DNA of 64,000 nucleotides from Aurantimonas coralicida DSM 14790 (GTDB taxonomy: Bacteria; Pseudomonadota; Alphaproteobacteria; Rhizobiales; Rhizobiaceae). Shown piece by piece: positions 43,610 to 55,802 of this stretch. The DNA is taken from assembly GCF_000421645.1 (NCBI RefSeq), contig NZ_ATXK01000001.1:744001-808000 (forward strand), given 5' to 3'. The number at the start of each line of letters is the position of its first letter. The first letter of the stretch is position 1. The notes beneath the pieces are model-generated. The model did no database searches. It saw only the letters and a program-made list of their open reading frames with translations, and was not told the DNA's origin. The position numbers and the translations under genes were made by a program.

Positions 43610-44425
43610 ATGGACGACCGGATGTTTAGCTTTGCCCCGATGAACGATGTCGCCATCCCGGCCGGACAGGCCCCCTCCTCCGCGCGCACGCGCAAACCGG
43701 TGCTGCGACCGTTCCAGGCGGCGATCGGCCTGACGCTGGCGGGCTGCGTTCTGGCGGCATGGATCGCCATCCATGTCGGCGCGGTGTTCTTTCTCGATGT
43801 CGGATGGCGGACGCTGCCCCTCGTGCCCGTCCTCATCGCCGTGCAGTGCTGGCTGACCGTCGGGCTCTTCATCGTCGCGCATGACGCCATGCACGGCTCG
43901 CTCGCTCCCGGATGGCCGCGCCTGAACGCCGCCATCGGCGCCTTCATCCTGACGATCTATGCCGGCTTTGCCTGGCGCCGGGTCCGGGGCGCGCATATGG
44001 CCCATCACGACGCGCCGGGCACGGCCAACGATCCGGATTTCTTCGTCGAAGAGCCCGACCGCTTCTGGCCCTGGTTCCGCGCCTTCTTCCTGCGCTATTT
44101 CGGCCGGCGCTCGATCCTGTTCGTGTGCACAGTGGTCGCCGTCTACATCCTGGTCCTGGGTGCGCCCGTGCTCAACGTCGTCCTGTTCTACGGGCTTCCG
44201 TCCCTGCTCTCGTCGCTGCAGCTCTTCTATTTCGGCACGTTCCGTCCGCACCGGCACGAAGAGGACGGTTTCGTCGACGCGCACAATGCGCGCTCCAACG
44301 AGTTCGGCTACATCGCCTCGCTGCTGTCCTGCTTCCATTTCGGCTACCACCACGAGCACCATACCGAACCCTGGGTGCCGTGGTGGGGGCTGCCCAGCCA
44401 ATGGCGGCAGCGCCAGACGTCCTGA
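43610..44425 (+). CDS. crtW: Beta-carotene ketolase, CrtW type
   Basis: This is a membrane di-iron ketolase of the fatty-acid-desaturase superfamily, 271 residues with the ATG at 43610; ATGs at 43622 and 43640 are alternatives. It would insert the 4-keto groups in the carotenoid rings. The histidine boxes are HDAMHG near residue 88, HMAHHDAPG near 129, and FGYHHEHH near the C terminus, with the CrtW-specific stretch FRPHRHEEDGFVDAHNARS. Together with the hydroxylase crtZ at 42152-42694 it would allow astaxanthin-type pigments. The start is unsure, and the first 30 residues are not conserved. Confidence 0.9.
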   Translation: MDDRMFSFAPMNDVAIPAGQAPSSARTRKPVLRPFQAAIGLTLAGCVLAAWIAIHVGAVFFLDVGWRTLPLVPVLIAVQCWLTVGLFIVAHDAMHGSLAPGWPRLNAAIGAFILTIYAGFAWRRVRGAHMAHHDAPGTANDPDFFVEEPDRFWPWFRAFFLRYFGRRSILFVCTVVAVYILVLGAPVLNVVLFYGLPSLLSSLQLFYFGTFRPHRHEEDGFVDAHNARSNEFGYIASLLSCFHFGYHHEHHTEPWVPWWGLPSQWRQRQTS

Positions 44426-44470
44426 GGCCGGCCCGGCAGACGTGCCCTGCCGATGCAGTGATGGCCAGCG

Positions 44471-45694
44471 TCAGCCGGCGGGTCGATACCGGTCGGTGTC
44501 GAGCCTTGGCAGGAACCAGGCCAGGAGCCCCGCCAGCGGCAGGAACGAGCAGATGCGGTAGACGGTCTCGATGCCGTAGCTGTCGGCAAGGCCGCCGAGG
44601 ATCGCCGCGGCGATGCCGCCCAGGCCGAAGTTCAATCCGTAGAACAGGCCGCCGATGAGGCCGATCCGGTTGGGCAGCAACTCCATGGCGTAGATCAGGA
44701 TCGAGGCGAAGGCGCTGGCCATGACGAGGTTGATCGCGATGGTCAGGACGCCCGTCCAGAACAGGTCGGCATAGGGCAACAGCAGGGTGAGAGGCAGCGG
44801 CCCGAGCACCGAGATCCAGATGATCCGGTAGCGGCCGATGCGGTCGCCGACGATCCCGCCGATCAGCGCGCCCGCGGCGGCCGAGATCAGGAAGATGAAC
44901 AGCATCATCTGCGACTGCGGGATCGACAGGCCGAACCGCTCGATCAGGTAGAAGGTGTAGAACGACCGGAAACTCTCCGCATAGGCGTTCTTGGAGAACA
45001 TCAGCAGCGTCAGCACCGTCAGGCCGATGGCGATCGTCGCCGTGCCATGCCGCGGCAGGTCGGCCTGCTGGCTGGCCAGCGACGCGCGCAATTCGGAGAA
45101 ATGCCGGCTGATCGTCGCCTGCTGCCGGCCGATCCAGGTCAGGAGCAGCATGGCCGTCAGCGCCGCGGCGGTGAACCAGGCAAGGCTCGGCTGCCCCAGA
45201 GGCACGATGATCAGCGCGGCGAAGACCGGGCCGAGGGCACCGCCCGCCTGCCCGCCGACCTGGAAGATGCCCTGTGCCAGCCCCTGCCGGCCGCCGGCCG
45301 CATAGCGGGCCATGCGCGTCGCTTCCGGGTGGAAGATCGAGGAGCCGATGCCGATCAGCGCCACGGCGAAGAGAATGGCTCCGTAGCTCGTCGCGAAGGC
45401 GAGGCCGAGCAGGCCCGACAGGGTGAACATCATCCCCATGACCGGCGAATAGGGCGCCGGTCGGCGGTCCGTATAGAAGCCGACCAGCGGCTGCAGCAGC
45501 GATCCGGCGATCTGGAAGGTCAGCGTGATCATGCCGATCTGCCAGAAATCAAGCCCGTAGCTGCGCTGGATGATCGGGTAGATGGCCGGGATCAGCGACT
45601 GCATGAGGTCGTTGAGGAGATGCGCGACACCCAGAACGACCAGAACGCCCGTGTAGGTCCGGGGCTTCAGGGACATGGCAGGAGCGGTGTTCAT
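44471..45694 (-). CDS. MFS transporter, fosmidomycin-resistance (Fsr) family
   Basis: This is a 407-residue major facilitator superfamily exporter with about 12 membrane helices. The N terminus reads GVLVVLGVAHLLNDLMQSLIPAIYPI, and the second helix pair begins LTFQIAGSLLQPLVGFYTDRRPAP, both characteristic of the Fsr group. The motif IGIGSSIFHPEATRMARYAAG near residue 118 is also typical. E. coli Fsr gives fosmidomycin resistance; members here may export small acidic compounds. It starts just downstream of the crtW end on the other strand (convergent) and the divergent region at 45695-45814 has no visible regulator gene. Confidence 0.87.
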   Translation of the reverse strand: MNTAPAMSLKPRTYTGVLVVLGVAHLLNDLMQSLIPAIYPIIQRSYGLDFWQIGMITLTFQIAGSLLQPLVGFYTDRRPAPYSPVMGMMFTLSGLLGLAFATSYGAILFAVALIGIGSSIFHPEATRMARYAAGGRQGLAQGIFQVGGQAGGALGPVFAALIIVPLGQPSLAWFTAAALTAMLLLTWIGRQQATISRHFSELRASLASQQADLPRHGTATIAIGLTVLTLLMFSKNAYAESFRSFYTFYLIERFGLSIPQSQMMLFIFLISAAAGALIGGIVGDRIGRYRIIWISVLGPLPLTLLLPYADLFWTGVLTIAINLVMASAFASILIYAMELLPNRIGLIGGLFYGLNFGLGGIAAAILGGLADSYGIETVYRICSFLPLAGLLAWFLPRLDTDRYRPAG

Positions 45695-45814
45695 TCGGGC
45701 AATCCGTCATTCGCCGACGCAGGCCGCAACGATTACAGCAAACGGCGGCGGCAGACAGTATCAGATCGTATGCTCCCCTGAATATCGCCGGGGGGTGAGA
45801 AATCCCGGCCCGGC

Positions 45815-49174
<3,360 letters not shown>

Positions 49175-49333
49175 GTCCCGCCCTTTGAAAAATCCGCACC
49201 ATCGAACGGGCGGGAGGGCAAAACGATCCGCGACATATTGCTCCGAATGATGGACCGCGCGAACGGCGTGCCGATCGATTGGCAGTCGGCGCAGCCGTGG
49301 GGAGGCTGGGTAAAAGCGTCGAAGCAACCGTCC

Positions 49334-50380
49334 TCAGAGCGAGGCGATGGCCAGATCCTGCGCGATGCGGTCGAGCTCGCCCCGCAACGCCGGGTGCAGG
49401 GCGATGCCGTCGGCCACGCGCTGCGTGCGCGCCGCCTCGCGTCCGTCGCCGGGCACGCGAACCGCCGGATAGCCCGGCAGCGGCGTGGAGGCGCGCATCT
49501 CGGCAAAGACGCGGTTCGCCGTCGCGGTGAAGTCGCCAAGGTCGCCGAAGGCCGCAATGTCGATGGCTGCGACGAACTGGCCCGTATTGGTCGGGCTCTC
49601 GGTGTCCTTGGTGAAATCCACCACGTCCCCCCCGAAGGCGGCACCGTTCAGGACGCCCGCCAGAAGCCCTATGACCATGGCGAGACCGTAGCCCTTGGGT
49701 CCGCCGATCGGCAGGAGGAACCCCTCGTCCTTCCGGTTCGGGTCGGTCAGGGGCTTGCCGTCGCGGCCGACCATCCAGCCCTCGGGCATCGGCTCGCCCT
49801 TCTGGGCAAGGGTCTTGATCTTGCCCATCGCGGCGACGGTGGTCGCCATGTCCAGAACGAAGGGGTCCGCCCCGCCCGGCGTGGCGAAGGCGATGGGGTT
49901 GGTGCCGAGAAGCAGGTCGGTACCGCCATAGGGCGCGACGTGGTTGGCGCTGCCGACGGCGGCGCAGATGCCGATCATCCCGGCCTTTGCCTGGGGGCGC
50001 ACATAGAGGGCGGCGGGCCCGGCATGGTTGCCGCCGCGCACGCCCACCCAGCCGATCCCCGCCTGTCGCGCCTTGGTAATCGCCATGTCGCAGGCCTGCG
50101 CCATCGCCAGCTGGCCGAGGCCGTTGTCACCATCGATCAGCGCCGTGGCGACGGTCTCGCGCAGGACATGCGGGTTCGCGGCCGGGTTGCAGCCGCCGTC
50201 CCGCAGGCGGTTCACATACTGGCGCAGACGGAACAGGCCATGGGTGTCGTAGCCGAGAAGATCCGCCTCGACCATCAGCTCGGCCACCGAGCGGGCATCC
50301 GCTTCGGGAACCCGGAGGCTGGTGAAGGCACGGGCGGCGAAATCCGCCAGCGCCGCCCCCGAAACAGGTGCCCCGGTCAC
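49334..50380 (-). CDS. Ldh_2 family malate/L-lactate-type dehydrogenase
   Basis: This is a 348-residue NAD(P)-dependent dehydrogenase of the Ldh_2 (malate/L-lactate/ureidoglycolate) family, which oxidises 2-hydroxy acids or reduces 2-oxo and imino acids. The start is GTG at 50380, three bases after the stop of the permease gene, so it is the last gene of the transporter operon. Motifs include EADLLGYDTHGLFRLRQYV near residue 40, VGVRGGNHAGPAALYV near 113 and LLPIGGPKGYGLAMVIGLL near 225. Its substrate is probably linked to the solute imported by the ABC system upstream. Confidence 0.87.
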   Translation of the reverse strand: MTGAPVSGAALADFAARAFTSLRVPEADARSVAELMVEADLLGYDTHGLFRLRQYVNRLRDGGCNPAANPHVLRETVATALIDGDNGLGQLAMAQACDMAITKARQAGIGWVGVRGGNHAGPAALYVRPQAKAGMIGICAAVGSANHVAPYGGTDLLLGTNPIAFATPGGADPFVLDMATTVAAMGKIKTLAQKGEPMPEGWMVGRDGKPLTDPNRKDEGFLLPIGGPKGYGLAMVIGLLAGVLNGAAFGGDVVDFTKDTESPTNTGQFVAAIDIAAFGDLGDFTATANRVFAEMRASTPLPGYPAVRVPGDGREAARTQRVADGIALHPALRGELDRIAQDLAIASL

Positions 50381-50383
50381 GCC

Positions 50384-51253
50384 CTAGCCCTCCGTGACGG
50401 TCGAGACACGTTCCTTGTGCCAGAACACGAAGCGGCGCTGGACCCAGCTCACGAAGGCGAAGAGGCCGAGCCCCACGAAGGACAGGTAGAAGATCAGCGA
50501 GAACACCCGCGGCGTGTTCAACTGGCTGGCCGCGATGCGGATCAGCTCGCCGAACCCCTTGCCGCCGCCGAGAAACTCGGCGGTGATCGCCCCCGCCATC
50601 ACGCCGACCGAGCCGATCTTCAGGCCGGTGAAGATCTGCGGCAGTGCCATCGGCAGCTTCATCTTGGTCAGCGCCTGCCAGCGGGTGGCGCCCATCGTCT
50701 TGAACAGGTTGCGGCTGTTGGTGTCGGCGGCATGCAGCCCGGCCGCGGTTCCCACCACGATGGGGAAGGTCGCGATGAAGGCACCCAGCGCCACCTTGCT
50801 GTCGATGTCGAAGCCGAGCCAGGCGACGAAGAGCGGCGCGAAGGCGACCTTGGGCATGGTGTCGATGGCCACGAGATAAGGCATGATCGCCCGCTCCCCG
50901 AAAGCCGTCTCGCCGACGATCACGCCGAGGCTGAAGCCGATCGCGATGGCGAGGAGGAAGCCGTAGAACACCTCCTTCAGCGTGATCCAGAGCGCCGGCA
51001 GCATGTAGCCGCCGGTCAGGATGTTCTTGCCGACGAAGATCATGTCGGCCAGCGTCTCGCCGGGCGTCGGCAGGATGATCGGGCTGACCAGACCGAAACG
51101 GGTGATGAGGTCCCAGACCAGCACGAAGACCCCGAACACGAACAGCATCTGGATGCTGCGCGGCACGCTGTCCAGCCAGCCGACATGGACCGTCCAGACC
51201 GTATCGTCTTCTGCCGTCGGCGCCCGGTCGGCGATCCGTTCGAGACCCGTCAT
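50384..51253 (-). CDS. ABC transporter permease, SsuC/TauC type
   Basis: This is a 289-residue inner-membrane permease of the taurine/nitrate/sulfonate group. It has six helices and the ATPase-contact loop MGATRWQALTKMKLPMALPQIFTGLKIG near residue 185, preceded by LHAADTNSRNLFKT. The end (WVQRRFVFWHKERVSTV) is typical of SsuC/TauC proteins. It overlaps the ATPase gene start by an ATGA junction on the minus strand. It forms one operon with the ATPase, binding protein, hydrolase and dehydrogenase. Confidence 0.9.
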   Translation of the reverse strand: MTGLERIADRAPTAEDDTVWTVHVGWLDSVPRSIQMLFVFGVFVLVWDLITRFGLVSPIILPTPGETLADMIFVGKNILTGGYMLPALWITLKEVFYGFLLAIAIGFSLGVIVGETAFGERAIMPYLVAIDTMPKVAFAPLFVAWLGFDIDSKVALGAFIATFPIVVGTAAGLHAADTNSRNLFKTMGATRWQALTKMKLPMALPQIFTGLKIGSVGVMAGAITAEFLGGGKGFGELIRIAASQLNTPRVFSLIFYLSFVGLGLFAFVSWVQRRFVFWHKERVSTVTEG

Positions 51254-52059
51254 ATGAATGCCTCCTTGTCCAGACGGCTCCGGATATGTTCGACGATCTC
51301 GCCGAATTTCGGCGTCGTCATCATGTCGAGCGTGCGGGGACGGGGCAGGTCGATCTCGACCACTTCGGCAATTCGGCCGGGGCGCGGCTTCATCACATAG
51401 ACCACGTCCGACAGGATCACCGCTTCCTGGATCGAGTGGGTGACCAGGAAGGCGGTCGCGTTGCGCGACATGCAGATGCGCTGCAGCTCCATGTTCATGA
51501 AGTCGCGGGTCAGTTCGTCCAGCGCACTGAACGGCTCGTCGAGCAGCAACACGGCCGGCTCGGTGATCAGCATCCGGCAGATCGAGGCGCGCTGCGCCAT
51601 GCCGCCGGACAGATCGCCCGGATAGGAATTCTCGAACCCCTTCAGGCCGACCAGTTCGAGGAGTTCGCGGGCCGGCTCCTGCGCGGCCTTGGCCGCCGCC
51701 CGTCCGTCACGGATCTCGATCGGCAGCACGATGTTCTGCAGCGTGGTGCGCCAGGGAAACAGCGTCGCCTGCTGGAACATCATGCCGATGTCGCGGCGTG
51801 GGCCGGTCACGGGGCGGTCCTGGAGAACCACCCGCCCCGTGGATGGCGGGATCAGCCCCGACATGATCTTCAGCAAGGTCGACTTGCCGCAACCACTGGA
51901 CCCGATCACGGCCGAGAAACTGCCCCGGGTCAGGGTCAGATTGACCCCTTCCAGTGCCGTGATCGCATTGCGGGCGTAGGTCTTGCCCACGTTTCGGAGC
52001 TGATAGACGAGCTCGCTATGGCTCTCCGTCGGCTCGATCAGGGTTGCGGCAGCCTGCAT
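51250..52059 (-). CDS. ABC transporter ATPase, SsuB/TauB type
   Basis: This is a 269-residue ATPase of the nitrate/sulfonate/taurine family. Walker A is GSSGCGKST near residue 54, the signature is LSGGMAQRASICRM, Walker B is LLLDEPFSALDELTR, and the switch is VTHSIQEAV, matching SsuB/TauB. The ATG overlaps the binding-protein stop by one base (TAATG), so translation is coupled. The ligand is not evident; members import sulfonates, taurine, nitrate, thiamine precursors and aromatic acids. Confidence 0.92.
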   Translation of the reverse strand: MQAAATLIEPTESHSELVYQLRNVGKTYARNAITALEGVNLTLTRGSFSAVIGSSGCGKSTLLKIMSGLIPPSTGRVVLQDRPVTGPRRDIGMMFQQATLFPWRTTLQNIVLPIEIRDGRAAAKAAQEPARELLELVGLKGFENSYPGDLSGGMAQRASICRMLITEPAVLLLDEPFSALDELTRDFMNMELQRICMSRNATAFLVTHSIQEAVILSDVVYVMKPRPGRIAEVVEIDLPRPRTLDMMTTPKFGEIVEHIRSRLDKEAFI

Positions 52060-53087
52060 TACTGTGCGCTCCCGTTGACCTTCATCGTGAAGTCATTGGT
52101 GTACGCTTCGGTCAGGTCGGCCAGCGGCTCGGCCATTTCACCACCGGTGACCTGGACCTCCTGCCATTCTTCCCAGACTTCGGGCGGCTGGTAACCGAGG
52201 CCCTTGGACTGGTCGACCGGGACGGTCTTGCTGCGCACCGCATCGAACAGGGCCGCGGCGAAGTCGCGATCCTCGCTCTCCTGCGGATTGCCGGCCGCCA
52301 TGTGCTCCAGCACCTTGTCGCGATTGGCATCGTCGAGGGCGAAGACATGCCCCTTGTGGATCGCCCGCACGAACTTCTCGACCAGCTCCGGATCGTCGCG
52401 GATCAGCTCGCCGGTCGTGGCGAAGCCGTTGCCGAAGAAGCGCGCATATTCCGACGGCGTGATGTCGCGCACCGCCTGCCCGCGCTGGTTCAGGATCGCG
52501 GCATCCGCGGTCGAGGACGAATAGGCGGCAATGGCATCCTGCGAAAAGGCCGCGACGGCCGGGCCGCCATCGCCGACGGTCAGGAAGGTGTAGTCAGTGC
52601 CTTCGGTCAGGCCCGAACCCGACAGTACGTTGCGGGCAAATCCGACCTCGGCCCCGTCCGCGGTGCCGGTGCCGACGACCTTGCCCTTCAGCTCTTCCGG
52701 AGCCTGGATCTCGCTGGCTTCCGGCACGACGATGCCGAAATTGGACCGGGCGGCGAAATTGTAGATGAACACGACGTCGACGCCGCGGCTGCGGGCGGCG
52801 AGGACCGGTCCCGGACCCGGCCGGCCGAACTGGGCCTGGCCCGAGGACAGGGCCTGCAGGACGGCGCCGGAGCCGTTGATCGCCTCGACCGAGACGTCGA
52901 GACCTTCCTCCGCGAAATATCCTTCGCCGATGGCGACGAACACGTTGAACGAGTTGATGGCGGAGGGGCTGGGCTGGACGAAGGTGACCTTCGTCATGTC
53001 CTGTGCGGATGCGGGCCCTGCCATGGCCAGCGGTGTCGCCGCCATGGCCCCGGCCAAGAGCGCTGTGAAGATTCGTCTGTTCAGCAT
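52059..53087 (-). CDS. ABC transporter substrate-binding protein, NMT1/THI5-like
   Basis: This 342-residue periplasmic protein is of the NMT1/SsuA type. A signal peptide (FTALLAGAMAATPLAMAGPASAQ) is clear. The mature part opens with KVTFVQPSPSAINSFNVFVAIGEGYFAEEGLDVSV, as in this family, with GSGAVLQALSSGQAQFG near residue 75 as the ligand-loop helix. It is followed by the ATPase and permease, and preceded 62 bases upstream by an FAA hydrolase gene on the same strand. The substrate is unknown, though an aromatic or organic acid would fit the operon. Confidence 0.9.
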   Translation of the reverse strand: MLNRRIFTALLAGAMAATPLAMAGPASAQDMTKVTFVQPSPSAINSFNVFVAIGEGYFAEEGLDVSVEAINGSGAVLQALSSGQAQFGRPGPGPVLAARSRGVDVVFIYNFAARSNFGIVVPEASEIQAPEELKGKVVGTGTADGAEVGFARNVLSGSGLTEGTDYTFLTVGDGGPAVAAFSQDAIAAYSSSTADAAILNQRGQAVRDITPSEYARFFGNGFATTGELIRDDPELVEKFVRAIHKGHVFALDDANRDKVLEHMAAGNPQESEDRDFAAALFDAVRSKTVPVDQSKGLGYQPPEVWEEWQEVQVTGGEMAEPLADLTEAYTNDFTMKVNGSAQ

Positions 53088-53149
53088 GTCATTCCTCCCA
53101 GAATGTTAGATGCGCAGTCTCCTACCTCCAGCTCTGTCGGCCGGTTGGT

Positions 53150-54082
53150 TCATGCAGGGCGGACCGTGTTGGTCAGACGCCCGATTCCATCGATTTCGCA
53201 GACCACCTCGTCGCCATCCGTCAGGAAGCGGGGCGGCTCCATCGCATAGCCGACGCCCGACGGGGTGCCGGTCGCCAGGACATCGCCCGGCTCCAGCGTC
53301 AACCCTTCCGAGAGCGACGCGATCAGCGCGGGAATGTCGAAGATCATCTGCGCCGTCGTGCTGTCCTGGCGGCGCTCGCCATTCACGAACAGCCGCAGGC
53401 CGGTGTTCTGCGGGTCGGGAAATGCGTCCTTCGTCACCACCACCGGCCCCATCGGGCAGGACCCGTCGAGCCCCTTCCCCTTGAAGTACTGCCCGCCATG
53501 GCGGCGCTGCACGTCGCGCGCGGTGACGTCGTTGAGGATGGTGTAGCCGAAGACATGCGCATAGGCGTCGTCCCTGGCGATGTCGCGGCCCGCCTTGCCG
53601 ATGATGACCGCAAGCTCGACCTCGTAGTCGATATGGGTCGAGACATGGGGAAACAGCGGAATGGTCGCGCCCTCCCCGATCACCGCCGTCCTCGGCTTGG
53701 TGAAGAAGACCGGCACTTCGGTGACGTTCACGACGGCGTTCTGCGCCCGGGCGCCCTCGGCGATATGCTCGGCGTAATTGCGCCCGACGCAGAAGACGTT
53801 CTTTTCCGGACGCGGCAGCGGCGCGAGGAGGTCCGCATCGCCCGGCGCAACGATCAGGGCGCCAAGCGCCGCCTCGCCGGCCTCGGCCGCGGAAACCAGC
53901 CTGGCCAATGCCGCCAGCGTCGCATCCCCGCCCTCGATCAGCGCCTGGAGGCGCCCGTCCAGCAGCGCAGGCTCGCTCGATCCCGCCGCCGCGGCGGCCG
54001 CCGCCACCGGCAGATACCCTCCGGCAGGCATCTCCACCGCGCAGGCCGGTCCCGAAGAGAGCTTGATCGTAGCAAGACGCAT
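53150..54082 (-). CDS. Fumarylacetoacetate hydrolase family protein (first copy)
   Basis: This is a 310-residue member of the fumarylacetoacetase/isomerase/decarboxylase family, which hydrolyses C-C bonds in 2-oxo or acyl-pyruvate intermediates. The chosen ATG at 54082 leaves an unconserved 60 residues, then the core: FCVGRNYAEHIAEG, HIDYEVELAVIIGK with the Glu-x-Glu metal site, GYTILNDVTARDVQRRHGGQYFKGKG, and GTPSGVGYAMEPP. It is the first gene of the operon with the SsuABC-like transporter and the Ldh_2 dehydrogenase and lies divergent from a FadR-type regulator. Confidence 0.88.
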   Translation of the reverse strand: MRLATIKLSSGPACAVEMPAGGYLPVAAAAAAAGSSEPALLDGRLQALIEGGDATLAALARLVSAAEAGEAALGALIVAPGDADLLAPLPRPEKNVFCVGRNYAEHIAEGARAQNAVVNVTEVPVFFTKPRTAVIGEGATIPLFPHVSTHIDYEVELAVIIGKAGRDIARDDAYAHVFGYTILNDVTARDVQRRHGGQYFKGKGLDGSCPMGPVVVTKDAFPDPQNTGLRLFVNGERRQDSTTAQMIFDIPALIASLSEGLTLEPGDVLATGTPSGVGYAMEPPRFLTDGDEVVCEIDGIGRLTNTVRPA

Positions 54083-54246
54083 TGGTTCAGATGTCCATCG
54101 TTTTGAAGGCGTACAGGCAGTTGGCGATGTCACGATGCCGGACAGGCGACCACCGGACGAAAAGGCGCCATGTCACGGCGAATACACAGCAATTACAGTG
54201 CGCCGGACCCTGTTGGCCGGCCCGGCGGGCGTCTGACTTGACGAAG

Positions 54247-54316
54247 CGATGCTAGCAGGTTTTCTGGCGCCGGATAGTTTTCGCATTTAACCAATGCGAC
54301 AATTGGTCTAGCATCG
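54247..54316. promoter_or_regulatory. Nested inverted repeats before the first GntR regulator
   Basis: An inner pair, ACCAAT and ATTGGT with six bases between (54290-54307), lies 13 bases before the regulator start. An outer pair, CGATGCTAG (54247-54255) and CTAGCATCG (54308-54316), flanks it. The arrangement suggests an operator that could also control the divergent hydrolase operon. Confidence 0.6.
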
Positions 54317-54320
54317 CGCC

Positions 54321-55001
54321 ATGATCACCGTGTCCCTGGCCGAGCAGATCAAGCAGTACATCGCCGAGCGGCGCTTCCGTCACAACGAACGGCTGCCGCC
54401 GGAGCGCGAGCTGAGCCGGGAGTTCGGCGTCACGCGCGGCGAGCTGCGCAAGGCCCTGGCCGAACTGGAAAGCGACGGCCTGATCTGGCGGCATGTCGGC
54501 CGCGGCACCTTCATCGGCGCGCGGTCCGTCCTGAACCTCGCCGACATGGCCTATCTGGGTGAACTGGCGAGCCCGGCCCAGGTGATCGCCGCGCGCCTCG
54601 CGGTCGAGCCGGAACTGGCGCGGCTTGCGGCGGTCCACGGGACACGGTCGGATTTCGAGGAAATCGATGCCTGCCGGGTCCGCTGTCGTACAGCTTCGGA
54701 CTGGCGCAGCTACGAGGCATGGGACAACAAACTCCACCACGCCGTCGCCAAGGCGACCCACAACAAGCTGCTGATCCACCTGTTCGACATGTTGAACGTT
54801 GTGCGGCGGTCCACGGTCTGGGGGCAGCCGCGCACGACCAGCCTGCCGTCCCGCGACCACAAGAGTTTCCCGGAACACGACGCGATCTGCGCGGCCATCG
54901 AGGCCCGGGATGCCAATGGCGCCGCGCAGTGCATGCGCGCCCATCTCGATTCCGTGCGCGACCGGGTGCTGCCGGCCATTTCGGGCCGACAGCCGGTCTG
55001 A
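54321..55001 (+). CDS. GntR/FadR-family transcriptional regulator (first copy)
   Basis: This is a 226-residue regulator. Residues 1-75 are a winged helix (LAEQIKQYIAERRFRHNERLPPERELSREFGVTRGELRKALAELESDGLIWRHVGRGTFI in two adjacent segments). The rest is the all-helical FCD effector domain, with DNKLHHAVAKATHNKLLIHLFDMLN and the metal- or ligand-binding histidines in EHDAICAAIEARDANGAAQCMRAHL. It is divergent from the hydrolase/transporter operon and probably represses it, being relieved by a substrate or product. Its own promoter has the nested repeat just upstream. Confidence 0.88.
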   Translation: MITVSLAEQIKQYIAERRFRHNERLPPERELSREFGVTRGELRKALAELESDGLIWRHVGRGTFIGARSVLNLADMAYLGELASPAQVIAARLAVEPELARLAAVHGTRSDFEEIDACRVRCRTASDWRSYEAWDNKLHHAVAKATHNKLLIHLFDMLNVVRRSTVWGQPRTTSLPSRDHKSFPEHDAICAAIEARDANGAAQCMRAHLDSVRDRVLPAISGRQPV

Positions 55002-55008
55002 GCGATGA

Positions 55009-55695
55009 TCAGACGACGGTGACTTTCAGATCGCCGACGCCGGCGACATGGCATTCCATGACGTCGCCCTTGACCACGGCGCCGACGCCCGAGGGCGTGC
55101 CGGTCATGATGACGTCGCCGGCCGCGAGCTCGAAATAGTCCGACAGGTAGGAGATCATCTCGGGCACCTTCCAGATCATCTGGTTGAGGTCCCCGGTCTG
55201 CTTCGCTTCGCCATTCACCTTGAGCTCGACCAGGCCGGACGCGGGATGCCCGACCTCCGACACCGGGCGCAGGGCGCTGACCGGGGCCGATGCCTCGAAC
55301 GCCTTGCCGATTTCCCAGGGGCGGCCCATCTTCTTGGCCTCGCCCTGCAGGTCGCGCCGCGTCATGTCGAGGCCAACGCCATAGCCCCAGACGTGATCGA
55401 GCGCCGCATCCACCGGGATGTTCACGCCGCCAGACTTCAGTGCCACGACCATTTCGATCTCGTGGTGCACGTCCTCGGACTTGGGCGGATACGGGAAACT
55501 GTCGCCGACCGTCAGATTGTTCGGGTTCTTCTGGAAGAAGAACGGCGGCTCCCGGTCCGGATCATGCCCCATCTCGATGGCATGGGCAGCGTAGTTGCGG
55601 CCGATGCAATAGACGCGGCGAACGGGGAACTCCGCGTCCGACCCTTCGATCGGAAGGGTGACGACCGGGGACGGATTGATCGCGTAGTTCGGCAT
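55009..55695 (-). CDS. Fumarylacetoacetate hydrolase family protein (second copy)
   Basis: This is a 228-residue FAH-family hydrolase, shorter than the first copy and similar in size to fumarylpyruvate/maleylpyruvate hydrolases of gentisate pathways. Motifs: VYCIGRNYAAHAIEMG near residue 28, DVHHEIEMVVALKSGG with the metal ligands near 76, and the end GTPSGVGAVVKGDVMECHV. It ends seven bases from the stop of the first regulator (tail to tail) and begins 107 bases from the divergent second regulator, so the two regulators each have an adjacent hydrolase. The exact substrate is not shown. Confidence 0.88.
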   Translation of the reverse strand: MPNYAINPSPVVTLPIEGSDAEFPVRRVYCIGRNYAAHAIEMGHDPDREPPFFFQKNPNNLTVGDSFPYPPKSEDVHHEIEMVVALKSGGVNIPVDAALDHVWGYGVGLDMTRRDLQGEAKKMGRPWEIGKAFEASAPVSALRPVSEVGHPASGLVELKVNGEAKQTGDLNQMIWKVPEMISYLSDYFELAAGDVIMTGTPSGVGAVVKGDVMECHVAGVGDLKVTVV

Positions 55696-55780
55696 GAAGA
55701 CGGCTCTCCTTGAAGCAACGATGTCCTTGCATCCCAGATTCCACCCGGCTAATCAATCGAAATCAATCCGCGTTTAGCGA

Positions 55781-55800
55781 ACCAATAGAGACCGTTTTGG
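55781..55800. promoter_or_regulatory. Possible operator before the second GntR regulator
   Basis: ACCAATAGAGACCGTTTTGG, directly before the start at 55803, has CCAA and TTGG arms and begins like the site at 54290 (ACCAAT, then G and GAC). A repeat of AATCAATC also lies nearby at 55751-55768. The match to the first operator is partial. Confidence 0.3.
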
Positions 55801-55802
55801 CC

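Noticed and set aside
42152-44425. A complete carotenoid operon
   Set aside because: Only the two ring-modifying enzymes are present. The core synthesis genes are absent from the window.
54247-54316. Nested repeats as an intrinsic terminator
   Set aside because: They lie just before a start codon in a divergent gap, with no T-run, which fits an operator better.
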